DNA of 64,000 nt from Aldehydirespirator sp028819505. GTDB taxonomy: Bacteria > Actinomycetota > Acidimicrobiia > Acidimicrobiales > Aldehydirespiratoraceae. Below the pieces are notes generated by a model. The model was not told where the DNA came from, did not search any database, and saw nothing but the letters and a program-made list of their open reading frames with translations. The DNA lies in the NCBI GenBank assembly GCA_965207755.1, contig OZ242297.1, forward strand, positions 62,001 to 126,000, written 5' to 3'. The first letter of the stretch is position 1. Each line of letters opens with the position of its first letter. Shown one piece after another: positions 54,226 to 62,570 of the stretch. The translations under genes were made by a program, and so were the position numbers.

Positions 54226-55737
54226 TCACACGGCCAGGGCCGCTCCTCCGGAGCGGGGATCGCTGGCCAGTTCGGCGACGCTTCTCTCGCTGCGGCGCCC
54301 CGTGTCGCGGCCGCCGACGACCAGCTGCAGCCCGCCGCCGACGTTGGCGGTGCGGCGCACTTCGTAGCCGGCCAGCCGGGCGTCGTCACGCCAGGCGATG
54401 CCCGGCTCGGCGAAGGCGTACCACGGCTCGCCGATGCCGGCGGGCACGCCGAACCGGTCGCCGGCGGGGCACACGAACCAGCGGGACCCGGCCGCTATGT
54501 CGGCCGGGGCCGCGCCCCGCCGGAAGCGCTGGACGGCCTGGGCCAGCCACTGCACCTGCCGGTCTCCCCCCGGGGTGGCCACCGTCATCCAGCCGGGGTC
54601 GGGCCTCCGCCGCACATGGGCCGCGCTGAGCGTGTGGGGCAGCACCGCGCCGCCCCGGAGGTTGCACCCGGGCAGGTCCGCCCGGTCCGACAGGGCGGTG
54701 CCCACCCGGTTGCTGAAGGCCACTCCGGTGCCGCCGGCCACCCAGCCGGTGCCGAACTGCACTCCGGCCAGGCTGTGTACCACGGTCGCCGACAGGCCGC
54801 CGGCGTCCAGCGCGGTGGCCACCGCCGTTCCCGCCGGGCGGGCCGGACCGCGCATGCAGAACTCCGTGAGTTGCTGCTCGGTGAGCGGGGCCACCGCCTC
54901 GGCGAAGTCCCGTGAGGCCGGGTCGGCGCCGGGCGGCGCGGCAGCCAGCAGTGCCGGCGTGACGGCGGCCTGGCTCGGGGCGCCGGTCACCCACAGCACT
55001 ATGTCGTCGAGGTCGTGTCGAAGGGCCGGCTCGACGGTGGCCTCCACCGCGGCCAGGTCGTCGTGGCGCAGCGCGGCCCCCTCGGCCTCGGCCGCCTCCA
55101 CCAGCCGGTCAGCCAACCTCCCAAGGTAGAAGGCGTCGGGCCCCTGCAAGGCGATCGTCTCGAGGGTGGCGGCCAGATCCGGCATCCGGATGGTCGCCCC
55201 CGCCTTCGGGGCTCGCTCGCCTCCCAGCATCCGTCGCAGGGCGGCGGTGTGGCCCCGGCTCTCGACCCTCTCGTACACGTCGGCCATGCGCGCCGTCACG
55301 GTGTGACCGGCCGCGGCCGCCAGAGCCCCGGCGAAGAGGTTGGTCCAGTCGAGCCTTCCGCGGGCCCGCCACGCGGCCTCCGCGCCCCTGAGCGAGCCCG
55401 GCACCACCGCGTTGTGGGGACCGCTGGTCGCCGGCCTGCCCTCCTCACGAGCCGCGCTGTCACCGCCGGCCGCGGCCAGAGGAGCCCGCGACCACCCGCC
55501 GTAGAACTGCACCCGGCTGTCCGCTCCGTCGTCGCTGCCCGAGTCGGCGACCAGCGCCACCATCTCGCCGCCGGGACCGGACTGCGGGGCGTTCACCACC
55601 CACTGGGTGAACGCCGCGGCCAACGCCGCGTCCACCGCGGTGCCGCCGGCCTGCAACGCCTCGATACCGGCCTGGGTGGCGAGCCTGTGGCCGCTGGCCA
55701 CTCCCGCGGACCCGGTCACCGAGCCGGCGATCTTCAT
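54226..55737 (-). CDS. Gamma-glutamyltransferase family protein
   Basis: 503 aa. VASGHRLATQAGIEALQAGG and TAVDAALAAAFTQWVVNAPQ, then PGGEM, are the family's N-terminal blocks. The small-subunit start, where auto-cleavage gives the catalytic Thr, should be in RPAGTAVATALDAGGLSATV, and HTLSAAHVRRRPDPGWMTVA lies near the C-terminus. It lacks a signal peptide, so it is probably cytoplasmic. The usual TTH or TS pair is GTA here, so activity is uncertain. A minisatellite begins just after the stop. Confidence 0.75.
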   Translation of the reverse strand: MKIAGSVTGSAGVASGHRLATQAGIEALQAGGTAVDAALAAAFTQWVVNAPQSGPGGEMVALVADSGSDDGADSRVQFYGGWSRAPLAAAGGDSAAREEGRPATSGPHNAVVPGSLRGAEAAWRARGRLDWTNLFAGALAAAAGHTVTARMADVYERVESRGHTAALRRMLGGERAPKAGATIRMPDLAATLETIALQGPDAFYLGRLADRLVEAAEAEGAALRHDDLAAVEATVEPALRHDLDDIVLWVTGAPSQAAVTPALLAAAPPGADPASRDFAEAVAPLTEQQLTEFCMRGPARPAGTAVATALDAGGLSATVVHSLAGVQFGTGWVAGGTGVAFSNRVGTALSDRADLPGCNLRGGAVLPHTLSAAHVRRRPDPGWMTVATPGGDRQVQWLAQAVQRFRRGAAPADIAAGSRWFVCPAGDRFGVPAGIGEPWYAFAEPGIAWRDDARLAGYEVRRTANVGGGLQLVVGGRDTGRRSERSVAELASDPRSGGAALAV

Positions 55738-55807
55738 CCGGGTCCGGTCTCTGGGCGGCGTCCGGAGAATCTCGGGTGAGGGACAATGTCTCTAACGCCT
55801 CGGGACA

Positions 55808-55907
55808 CTAGTGGTGTGTCGCAGGTTTGGTTGCGTTACCCACTCGACCTCTGACCTTGCACGATGCAGAACGGAACTCCGCAGTTGAACTCACGACATA
55901 CCACTAG
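55808..55907. mobile_element. Short inverted-repeat element (MITE-like)
   Basis: 100 bp with ends CTAGTGGTGTGTCG and CGACATACCACTAG, inverted with one mismatch. The same end is at 49151 next to a transposase tail. It has no coding content. CTAG at each extremity may be the target duplication. Confidence 0.6.
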
Positions 55908-56009
55908 GCGCTCAAGGCGGGTCTGCTCTCGTTCGGCCGTCGTCCGTTCCTTCTGGGTCCTGTCTGTCGAGTCCGGCGTGCCCCGAAGCGCCGCTCGGCT
56001 GCTGCGACG

Positions 56010-56270
56010 GTCAGGCCGCCATGCGCAGGAACCGGGCGGCGTTGCCCGAGAACAGCCTCACGCGTTTGGCGTCGTCTTCGATGCCCCAGGCCGGCGCCGC
56101 ACCCGGCGAGTCGGGGAAGCGGCACTGGGCGTGGGGGAAGTCCGACTTGTACATGAGCATCCCGTCGCCAGGACGCTGTCGACGCAGTCGTAGACCTCGC
56201 GGCCCTCGTAGAGCTCGATGCCGCAGTAGACATGACCGGCCCGGGCGCACTCCGACGGCAGCATCAATTC
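56010..56270 (-). pseudogene. Amidohydrolase C-terminal remnant, frameshifted
   Basis: One frame encodes LPSECARAGHVYCGIELYEG, the next LMYKSDFPHAQCRFPDSPG then DDAKRVRLFSGNAARFLRMA. The YxSDxPH motif and the GxNAxRFL ending are typical of TIM-barrel amidohydrolases of the aminocarboxymuconate-semialdehyde decarboxylase-like type. A frameshift near 56170 splits the two and the first three-quarters are missing. It is divergent from the following FAD oxidoreductase. Confidence 0.62.
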
Positions 56271-56320
56271 CGGCTGGCGAGTTCCCGACGTTCGCTCGGT
56301 GGGCGTGGCAGGCTGACCCG

Positions 56321-57433
56321 ATGCGAGTGGTCGTGATCGGCGCGGGGATCGCGGGCGCGTCGGCGGCCTGGCACCTGGCCGACCACGCCTCGGTGGTGAT
56401 CGTGGAGCGGGAGGCCCATCCCGGCGCCCACGCCACCGGCCGGTCCGCCGCCCTCCACACCGAGACGTCGGGCGCTCCGGTGGTGAGCGCGCTGGCCGCG
56501 GCCGGCCGCCCGTTCCTGGTCGATCCGCCCGAGGGGTTCGCCGACCATGCGCTGCTGTCGCCCAGGGGCCTGCTGTGGATCGCCCGGGCCGCCGAGCGGG
56601 ACCGGTTGGAGGAGAAGGCGGCCGCCGCCGAGGCTCACGGTGTCGAGGTCCATCGCCTCGACTCCTCCCGATGCTGTGAACTGGTCGGCGTGCTGCGCCC
56701 CGAGGCCACCTGTGCGGGCGTGTTCGAGCCCGGAGCCATGAACATCGATGTGGACGGCCTGCTGCAGGGTTTCCTGCGTGGCGCTCGCCGCCGGGGCGCG
56801 GAGTTGCATGTGGACGCCGGGATCGGCGCGGTCACGGCCCGGGCCGGCGGCTGGCGGGTTACCGCCGGGGACCGGCACTGGGACTGCGACGTCGTCGTCA
56901 ACGCGGCCGGGGCGTGGTGCGATGCGGTCGCGGGGCTGGCCGGCGTGGCGCCGCTGGGGCTGCGGCCGCTGCGCCGCTCGGTGTTCGTGTTCCCTCCGCC
57001 GGAGGGGGTCTCCACCGCGGGCTGGCCCATGGTGTGGGACATCGGCGACCGCTTCTACTTCGAGCCCGAGGGGCCGCTGCTGCTGGCGTCGCCCGTCGAC
57101 GAGACGCCCAGCGAGCCGTGCGACGCCCGTCCGGAGACGGAGGACATCGCGCTGGGAGTCGAGGAGCTCGAGGCGGCCACCACGCTCCGGGTCCGGGGCG
57201 TGCGCCGCAGTTGGGCGGGCCTGCGCACCTTCGCTCCCGACCGGGTGCCGGTGGCCGGCTTCGACCCCGACCGCCCGGGGTTCTTCTGGCTCGCCGGACA
57301 GGGCGGCTACGGCATCAAGACCGCCCCGGCGCTGGGGCGCCTGGCCGCCGCGCTGATCACCGACGAATGCGAGCCGCCGCCCCTGTTGCCGGGGTCGGTG
57401 GACGCCCTGAGCCCGGCCCGGTTCCGAGCCTGA
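56321..57433 (+). CDS. DAO-type FAD-dependent oxidoreductase
   Basis: 370 aa from the ATG at 56321. RVVVIGAGIAGASAAWHLAD is the Rossmann GxGxxG, HATGRSAALHTE the FAD-contact block of D-amino-acid-oxidase-like proteins, DVVVNAAGAWCDAVAGLAG the second conserved strand, and GQGGYGIKTAPALGRLAA the C-terminal FAD loop. It should oxidise a glycine- or amino-acid-like substrate, which cannot be named. It stands alone between the amidohydrolase remnant and a minisatellite. Confidence 0.85.
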   Translation: MRVVVIGAGIAGASAAWHLADHASVVIVEREAHPGAHATGRSAALHTETSGAPVVSALAAAGRPFLVDPPEGFADHALLSPRGLLWIARAAERDRLEEKAAAAEAHGVEVHRLDSSRCCELVGVLRPEATCAGVFEPGAMNIDVDGLLQGFLRGARRRGAELHVDAGIGAVTARAGGWRVTAGDRHWDCDVVVNAAGAWCDAVAGLAGVAPLGLRPLRRSVFVFPPPEGVSTAGWPMVWDIGDRFYFEPEGPLLLASPVDETPSEPCDARPETEDIALGVEELEAATTLRVRGVRRSWAGLRTFAPDRVPVAGFDPDRPGFFWLAGQGGYGIKTAPALGRLAAALITDECEPPPLLPGSVDALSPARFRA

Positions 57434-57438
57434 CATCC

Positions 57439-57547
57439 CGGGCGGGCCGCGGTTCGGGGCCGGTCGGGTAGGCACCGCGCCCGGGCGGGCCGCGGTTCGG
57501 GGGCCGGTCGGGTAGGCACCGCGGTTCGGGGGCCGGTCGGGTAGGCA
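57439..57547. repeat. Minisatellite downstream of FAD oxidoreductase
   Basis: GGGCCGGTCGGGTAGGCACC recurs three times, preceded by CGGGCGGGCCGCGGTTCGG in the first two. Period 36-48 bases. It is non-coding. Confidence 0.75.
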
Positions 57548-57628
57548 CACGAGGCTGGTCCGTTCGGACGAGTCCGTGGCCCGGACGGACGTGAGCAGCA
57601 CTTCGTCGAACTGAGTCGGGTCCGGTTC

Positions 57629-58078
57629 TCAGCCGGGGTCGGTGGGCAGGGCGGTCACGTCTGCGGGGTCGGTGGGCAGGGCGGTCACGTCTGCGGGGTC
57701 GGTGGGCAGGGCGGTCACGTCTGCGGGGTCGGTGGGCAGGGCGGTCACGTCTGCGGGGCCTTGCTCGGTGCTGTGGTACCGGCGGCCGCCGGTGATCAGC
57801 GATCTCTTGACGGCCTTGGCCGCCAACTCCTCCAGGTCGCCCCGCCGCGGATCGGTCAGGTAGGCACCGACCGCGTCCGTGTCCGGGAAGGAGAGCACCA
57901 GCACCGCGCCGGGCCGGCCCCGCCCGCCTTTCACCTCGGCGGCCCGGCGCTCGGCCCGGCCGCCGTGGCGGGCCGCCAGCTTGAGCAGCCGGTTGATGTA
58001 GCGCTCGAACTGGCGCTTCGACCCGGCGCGCCAGAGCCGGATGGTCAACTCGATGCGCTGGTCGGCGTCACCGCTCAC
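57629..58078 (-). CDS. Small alpha-beta protein with decapeptide-repeat tail (DUF1330-like)
   Basis: 149 aa. IELTIRLWRAGSKRQFERYI, then AVLVLSFPDTDAVGAYLTDP, fits a ferredoxin-like alpha-beta fold seen in DUF1330/antibiotic-monooxygenase-like proteins. The tail is four exact copies of ADVTALPTDP coded by a 30-bp tandem repeat at 57635-57754. Since 30 is a multiple of three, copy number can change without breaking the frame. Function unknown. Confidence 0.6.
   Translation of the reverse strand: MSGDADQRIELTIRLWRAGSKRQFERYINRLLKLAARHGGRAERRAAEVKGGRGRPGAVLVLSFPDTDAVGAYLTDPRRGDLEELAAKAVKRSLITGGRRYHSTEQGPADVTALPTDPADVTALPTDPADVTALPTDPADVTALPTDPG
57635..57754 (-). repeat. Four identical 30-bp tandem units inside a coding region
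   Basis: The unit GGGGTCGGTGGGCAGGGCGG then TCACGTCTGC is repeated four times without a visible mismatch, encoding ADVTALPTDP on the minus strand. Perfect identity suggests recent or ongoing expansion. Confidence 0.9.
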
Positions 58079-58231
58079 GCAACGATTGTACGTCGCCCCT
58101 CCGACACGCCCGGAAGCACCCGGCAGCGCTGCGCGCGTTTTTCTCGGGTTGGTTTTGGGTGCCTACCGCGCAAAACCGACCCGAGATTTCCGGGGAGGAG
58201 CTCCGGATCCGCTCGCCTGCCCGCTCGCCCC

Positions 58232-58576
58232 TTAGCCGGGCGCGTCGGGGCCTCGCTTGGCGGGGAGTTCCAGGAAGATCCGGCCGTCGCGCACTTCCAG
58301 CGAGTAGCGGGGCTGGAAGCGCTCACGGGCCCTGCAGTAGCCGGTGTCGACCTCGTAGGCCCACTGGTGGCCGGCGCACACCAGCCGGGTGCCCAGCATC
58401 ACGCCCTCGTTGAGCTTGCGGCCCCGGTGGATGCACACGTTGGACAGGGCCACCGGCTCGCCGTCGTTCCACAGCAGCAGGACCTCGTGGCGGTGCAGAT
58501 GCACGACCAGCTTGCCGGCCGCGGCCAACTCCGCCGCGGTGGCCTCCACCTCGAACCATCCCTTGGGTGCCGCCAC
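58232..58576 (-). CDS. Rieske-type 2Fe-2S protein
   Basis: 114 aa. SNVCIHRGRKL ... VCAGHQWAYE gives the CxH ... CxxH Rieske ligands near residues 48 and 66. Length and lack of a membrane helix fit a soluble Rieske ferredoxin for oxygenases. It lies in a same-strand group with a 2Fe-2S ferredoxin and a heme-oxygenase-like enzyme, so it probably feeds electrons to an oxygenase. A 58580-58655 GC repeat separates it from the next gene. Confidence 0.82.
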   Translation of the reverse strand: MAAPKGWFEVEATAAELAAAGKLVVHLHRHEVLLLWNDGEPVALSNVCIHRGRKLNEGVMLGTRLVCAGHQWAYEVDTGYCRARERFQPRYSLEVRDGRIFLELPAKRGPDAPG

Positions 58577-58579
58577 GGC

Positions 58580-58655
58580 TCAGCCCGTCCCGTCCTCGGC
58601 CCGTCCGGTCCCGTCCACGGCTCAGCCCGTCCCGTCCTCGGCCCGTCCCGTCCTC
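58580..58655. repeat. CCGTCC-rich tandem repeat
   Basis: CTCAGCCCGTCCCGTCCTCG and GCCCGTCC(G/C)GTCC alternate about 2.5 times between the Rieske and ferredoxin genes. It is low-complexity spacer DNA. Confidence 0.65.
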
Positions 58656-58659
58656 AAGC

Positions 58660-59037
58660 TCAGCCGGTGCCGGCCCAGCCCGTCCGGGACCCGCCCCCGC
58701 CCCCGTCGCCGCCGCCGGGCCCGTCGTCGAGCCCCGCCTGGTCGGGATCCCAGCTGAAGGTCGCGTCGCCCCGGGTGTAGGTCTGGCAGGCCAGGCGGTA
58801 GCCGTCGTCCACCAGCTTGCCCAGCCGGGCCCGCTCCCGTCGCCGGGGCGGGTCGAGGTTCTCGGCCCCCTCCTCGACCACCAGGCGGTCGGTTCCGCAG
58901 TTGCCGCCGGCGCACTGCCACGGCACGTCGATGCCCTCCCGGATGGCCATCCGCAGCACGTTGACCTCCTCGCCCTCGGCGAACTCCACGTACTGGTCGG
59001 CCGTCCTGAAGTAGATGCGCGGCACGCCGACCTGCAA
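58660..59037 (-). CDS. 2Fe-2S ferredoxin with altered cluster motif
   Basis: 125 aa. QCAGGNCGTDRLVVEEGAEN replaces the usual CxxxxCxxC; the third cysteine is Asp. The distal ligand is present in RLACQTYTRGD. Either Asp takes part in cluster binding or the protein has a changed redox role. The Gly/Asp-rich tail (DDGPGGGDGGGGG) is unusual. It lies 29 bases after the heme-oxygenase-like gene and on the same strand, so it is likely its electron donor. Confidence 0.75.
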   Translation of the reverse strand: MQVGVPRIYFRTADQYVEFAEGEEVNVLRMAIREGIDVPWQCAGGNCGTDRLVVEEGAENLDPPRRRERARLGKLVDDGYRLACQTYTRGDATFSWDPDQAGLDDGPGGGDGGGGGSRTGWAGTG

Positions 59038-59066
59038 CCTCGATGGAACGGCTGCCGGCAGAAGGA

Positions 59067-59816
59067 TCAGCCGGCGAGCGCTGGCTCGCGCTCGTCATCC
59101 TCCACCCAGGGGCCGAGGTCGGGCCGCACGTAGGTCTCGTACAGGGCCTTGGTGTAGGCGAAGCGCATGTCGGCCGCCTCCCGCACGTAGTGTACGCAGC
59201 GCTGCTGCAGCTCGGGGGTGTCGGCGTATTTGAGCACGATCTGGTAGCCCCGCTCGCCGTGGATCTCGTCGGAGGTGATGTGGAGGTCGAAGAACTCCGC
59301 CTCCCACTCGGAGAACCCGTACTCGTTGATCAGCGTCGGGTACTGGGTGCGGTAGATGGACGGCACCTGCGACTCCAGGCCCACGATCAGCGCGGCCGAC
59401 GACACCACGAAGTTCTCCCGGCCCGACACGTAGTACATCCAGCCCTGCATGCCCTTGGCGAAGGGCATGGCGTTGTTGCGGTCCTGCACGTAGGCCCGGG
59501 TCCCGCCGCAGGCCTCGGCGAAGCGGATCAGCAGGTCGGTGTGGCGGTCGTCGCTCAGCTCCTCCTCGTACATGTTCTGCAGCAGGAAGTCCTTGGCGTC
59601 GCGGGCATGGTCGGGCGTGTTGGCGTACATGAGGCCCAGGTAGTCGCCGAACGGGCCGATGTAGTGGTAGTGGTTGGTGGCCCAGTGGACGAAGTGCTGC
59701 TTGTGGAGCTTGCCGGCGGCCCAGGCCCGGCTGAAGGACGCGTCCTTGGCCATCGTGCCGGAGAAGGCCTGCTCCAGAGCCACTCTGAACTCGCTCGATG
59801 ACATCAACTCGGCCAT
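59067..59816 (-). CDS. Heme-oxygenase-like diiron-type oxidase (TENA/PqqC-like fold)
   Basis: 249 aa from the ATG at 59816, with AGGAG seven bases upstream. NMYEEELSDDRHTDLL and FFDLHITSDEIHGERGYQIV supply Glu and His ligands in the spacing seen in heme-oxygenase-like diiron oxidases (HDOs). The family oxidises carboxylates or amines with O2. It is followed by the ferredoxin and Rieske genes. A perfect 12-bp hairpin lies in its leader. The longer frame from 60155 has no homology and is not used. Confidence 0.8.
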   Translation of the reverse strand: MAELMSSSEFRVALEQAFSGTMAKDASFSRAWAAGKLHKQHFVHWATNHYHYIGPFGDYLGLMYANTPDHARDAKDFLLQNMYEEELSDDRHTDLLIRFAEACGGTRAYVQDRNNAMPFAKGMQGWMYYVSGRENFVVSSAALIVGLESQVPSIYRTQYPTLINEYGFSEWEAEFFDLHITSDEIHGERGYQIVLKYADTPELQQRCVHYVREAADMRFAYTKALYETYVRPDLGPWVEDDEREPALAG

Positions 59817-59957
59817 TGACTGCTCCTGGAGGTTGGGGTTGCGTTCTCTGTCCGTGCCGTCTCTGCTGCAGCTGCTGTTGCGATTGAGGGTCCCGGGGAG
59901 ACACCGCATCCCCCCGGTTCCGGCCGTTGTTGCTCGGTCACTGTCATTGCGATTGAA

Positions 59958-59991
59958 GGGCGCCGGGGAGAGGTCGGAATCCCCGGCGCCC
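59958..59991 (-). promoter_or_regulatory. Leader hairpin of the HDO gene
   Basis: GGGCGCCGGGGA and its exact complement TCCCCGGCGCCC, loop of ten. It sits about 140 bases upstream of the HDO start, and a TATACA-like -10 candidate lies just before it (59998-60005, minus strand). It could be a 5' stabiliser or attenuator. Confidence 0.45.
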
Positions 59992-60138
59992 GCGACTGTA
60001 TACATTAGCTCGCTCCAGCATCGGACTCCAAGTCCGGGCCGATTCAGCGGACCGCCAGGGACGCTGCGGTCCCAGAGATCTCGGGTCTGGAATGGGGCGC
60101 ATGTCCGCACGATCGCGCCGAGATTCTCTGGGCGGCGG

Positions 60139-61380
60139 CTAGGCGGCGCCCTCATCGAGCAGGGCCAGGGCGGCGTCGAGATACCGTTCGGCGGCCTGGG
60201 TCATGCGGATCAGCCCGTAGCCGTCGAGCACGGCCCGCTTGAGACGCTCGGGGCCGGCCCGGCGCAGCGCGGCCTGCTGGATCACCCCGGCCACCGCGTG
60301 GACCGGCTGGTCGCCGGTCCAGGAGCGGCCCAGCAGTCCCTGCCGCTTGTGCCTCGCCACCTCGGCGATCTCGTTGAGTGGCACCTCGTACAGCGAGCGC
60401 TCCCCCAGTTCCCGCACCACCACGGGCGGCGTCCCGGCCAGCCGATGCACCTGCTGGACCTCGCCCGCGTTGTCGAGTTCGTCGACTTCCACCTGGCCCC
60501 TGAGCGTCAGCCGACCGAGCGCCTGCTCCATCGGCGCCCGGGCCCGCTGCGTGACCTTCGACGATCCCGCCCCCCGGATGTAGAGCCGGTAGGCCCGGTC
60601 GGCGGTCACCGGACCCTCGGCGGTCACGATCTCCAGCAGGCGGGTGGCGACCTCCGAAACCGGAGCGGTGCGGGGATCGGGCAGCCCGTCTCCCTGCCAG
60701 GTCCCGTAGGGCCTCGGCCTGGCGGCAGAGTCCGGCGCCAGGACGGCCATCCCGCCTGTGGCTGCGGCGCCGGCCATCCCGCCTGTGGCTGCGGCGCCGG
60801 CCATCCCGCCTGTGGCTGCGGCGCCGGCCATCCCGCCTGTGGCTGCGGCGCCGGCCATCCCGCCTGTGGCTGCGGCGCCGGCCGGAGCGGCTACCGCGGA
60901 CGGACCCGCGGCCGCGCCGGCCGCCTCGGTCCCACCTGGCTCGCGTCGCAGTTCCATCCACCGCTCCGGCGCGGGCGGCTCGGTGAACCCGAACGACCGG
61001 TACAGCCCGTGGGCGTCCGCGGTCCTCAGCAGTATCCGCTTGATCCCGGCCACCGCCGGGTGCTCGCAGGCTGCGGCCACCACCGCCCGGCCCAGCCCGA
61101 GACCCCGGTGCTCGGCCAGCACGTACACGTCGGTCAGCCACCCGAAGGTGGCCCGGTCGGTCACGATGCGAGCCCCGCCCACCATCGACCCGTCGGGCCC
61201 GTAAACCCCCAGCACCACGCTGTTGGCCGCGCCCGCCGCGGTCTGCTCCCGGCTGCGCCCCGTCGCCCAGTACCCCTCGGCCTCAAGGAAGTCGTGCATG
61301 GCGTCCGCATCGAACCGCGACGGGTCGTCGGAGATCACATACTCCCCGCACCGCCACTCGCCGCAGCCGTCGCCGTGCAT
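60139..61380 (-). CDS. GNAT acetyltransferase fused through a repeat linker to a DUF3320-like domain
   Basis: 413 aa. Residues 1-145 are a GNAT domain: LTDVYVLAEHRGLGLGRAVV is the acetyl-CoA loop and LYRSFGFTEPP the C-terminal strand. A linker with five exact AATGGMAGA-type units (27 bp each, 60745-60879) follows. Residues about 240-300 read LLEIVTAEGPVTADRAYRLY followed by IRGAGSSKVTQRAR, which resembles the DUF3320 helical domain found at the ends of some helicases. The fusion is unusual; the acetylated substrate is unknown. Confidence 0.68.
   Translation of the reverse strand: MHGDGCGEWRCGEYVISDDPSRFDADAMHDFLEAEGYWATGRSREQTAAGAANSVVLGVYGPDGSMVGGARIVTDRATFGWLTDVYVLAEHRGLGLGRAVVAAACEHPAVAGIKRILLRTADAHGLYRSFGFTEPPAPERWMELRREPGGTEAAGAAAGPSAVAAPAGAAATGGMAGAAATGGMAGAAATGGMAGAAATGGMAGAAATGGMAVLAPDSAARPRPYGTWQGDGLPDPRTAPVSEVATRLLEIVTAEGPVTADRAYRLYIRGAGSSKVTQRARAPMEQALGRLTLRGQVEVDELDNAGEVQQVHRLAGTPPVVVRELGERSLYEVPLNEIAEVARHKRQGLLGRSWTGDQPVHAVAGVIQQAALRRAGPERLKRAVLDGYGLIRMTQAAERYLDAALALLDEGAA
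60745..60879 (-). repeat. Five 27-bp tandem units inside the GNAT fusion
   Basis: GGCCATCCCGCCTGTGGCTG then CGGCGCC, five identical copies in phase. They code the Ala/Gly/Met-rich linker. Confidence 0.9.
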
Positions 61381-61469
61381 GCTGCGACGCTATCCGGCCT
61401 GCGGCTGCGGGCCTGCGGGGAGTCGCCTGAGGCGGCCGCGTCGTTGGGGGTGACAATGATCCCCCGATA

Positions 61470-61567
61470 CTGACTCCCCGGACATCGACCCCCGGACACC
61501 CCCCGGACATCGATCCCCGGACATCGACCGGACACCGACCCCCGGACATCGACCCCGGACACCGACC
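61470..61567. repeat. CCCCGGACATCGA tandem repeat before the LLM gene
   Basis: Variants of CCCCGGACATCGACC and CCCGGACACCGACC recur about seven times between the two divergent genes, ending just before the AAGGAG of the LLM gene. Any promoter of that gene must lie in or left of it. Confidence 0.75.
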
Positions 61568-61583
61568 CCAAAGGAGACTTTCG

Positions 61584-62546
61584 ATGGAGATCGCCGTTCA
61601 GACACCGCCCGAGCACACCGACTACTCGCGGCTGCTGGACATCTGGCAGACCGCCGACGGGCTCGGCTTCGCCGCCGGGTTCACATTCGACCACTTGGTG
61701 CCGCTCAATCCCGGCGCCCGGCCGTCGGCGCCCGGCGAGGTCCCCGACGGGCCCCAGCTCGAGGGTTGGATCACCCTGGCCGCGCTGGGCGCGGCCACCA
61801 GCCGCCTCGATGTGGGCACGCTGGTGTCAGGGGTCACCTACCGCCATCCGGTGCTGCTGGCCAAGATGGCGGTGACCCTCGACCACGTCACCGCCGGCCG
61901 GGCCCTGCTGGGTCTGGGCGCGGCCTGGCACGAGGCCGAGCACCTCATGTACGGCTTCGACTATCCAGGTGTGGGCGACCGCATGGCGTTCTTGGACGAG
62001 ACGCTGGAAGCGTTCGGGCTGCTGTGCACCGCCGAGGGACCGTTCGACTACGACGGGCGCTTCGTGCAGCTGGCTGGCGCCTGCTTCGACCCCAAGCCGG
62101 TGCGGCCCGGCGGCGTGCCGGTGCTGGTGGGCGGCAGCGGCGAGCGGCTGCGGCGCATCGCGGCCCGCCGGGGCGACTGGTACAACGGCTTCTGGGCCCC
62201 GTGGGAGTGGCCCGAGGTGAACGACGGCCTCGACGAGATGCTGGCCCGCCACGGCCGCAGTCCCGGCGACCTCAAGCGCACCGCCTTCGTGTTCTCCGAG
62301 CTGGCCGGCGACCCAGCCACTGCCGACGGCCTGGTCCGGACGTTCCGCAGGATCCGGGGCGGCACTGAGGAGGAGGTCCGGGCCCGGATCGTGGCCGGTT
62401 CGCCCGAGCAGATGGTGGCCGTGCTGGAGTCCTACGCGGCGGCCGGGGTCGACCTGGCCATCCTCAACATCCGTCCCGACCAGGGAGCGGCCGAGGTGGC
62501 CCGGTTCGGCGAGCAGGTCCTGCCCGCCTTCGACCGCCGGGTCTAG
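61584..62546 (+). CDS. F420-dependent LLM-class oxidoreductase
   Basis: 320 aa. GFAAGFTFDHLVPL, DVGTLVSGVTYRHPVLLAKM, GRALLGLGAAWHEAEHLMYG and PVLVGGSGERLRRIAARRGD are the conserved blocks of luciferase-like monooxygenase-type F420 oxidoreductases. AAGGAG stands eight bases before the ATG. It reduces or oxidises a small molecule with F420; the substrate is unknown. The length is standard and there is no frame damage. Confidence 0.88.
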   Translation: MEIAVQTPPEHTDYSRLLDIWQTADGLGFAAGFTFDHLVPLNPGARPSAPGEVPDGPQLEGWITLAALGAATSRLDVGTLVSGVTYRHPVLLAKMAVTLDHVTAGRALLGLGAAWHEAEHLMYGFDYPGVGDRMAFLDETLEAFGLLCTAEGPFDYDGRFVQLAGACFDPKPVRPGGVPVLVGGSGERLRRIAARRGDWYNGFWAPWEWPEVNDGLDEMLARHGRSPGDLKRTAFVFSELAGDPATADGLVRTFRRIRGGTEEEVRARIVAGSPEQMVAVLESYAAAGVDLAILNIRPDQGAAEVARFGEQVLPAFDRRV

Positions 62547-62570
62547 CGTCGTGTCTCGCAGGTCCATGGA

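Noticed and set aside
56264..57601. 445-codon minus frame opposite the FAD oxidoreductase
   Set aside because: Arg/Gly/Pro-rich antisense shadow; the plus frame has a Rossmann motif and full DAO pattern.
57635..57754. Four 30-bp repeats resembling a short CRISPR array
   Set aside because: The units are directly adjacent without unique spacers and encode a decapeptide repeat in frame; no cas gene is near.
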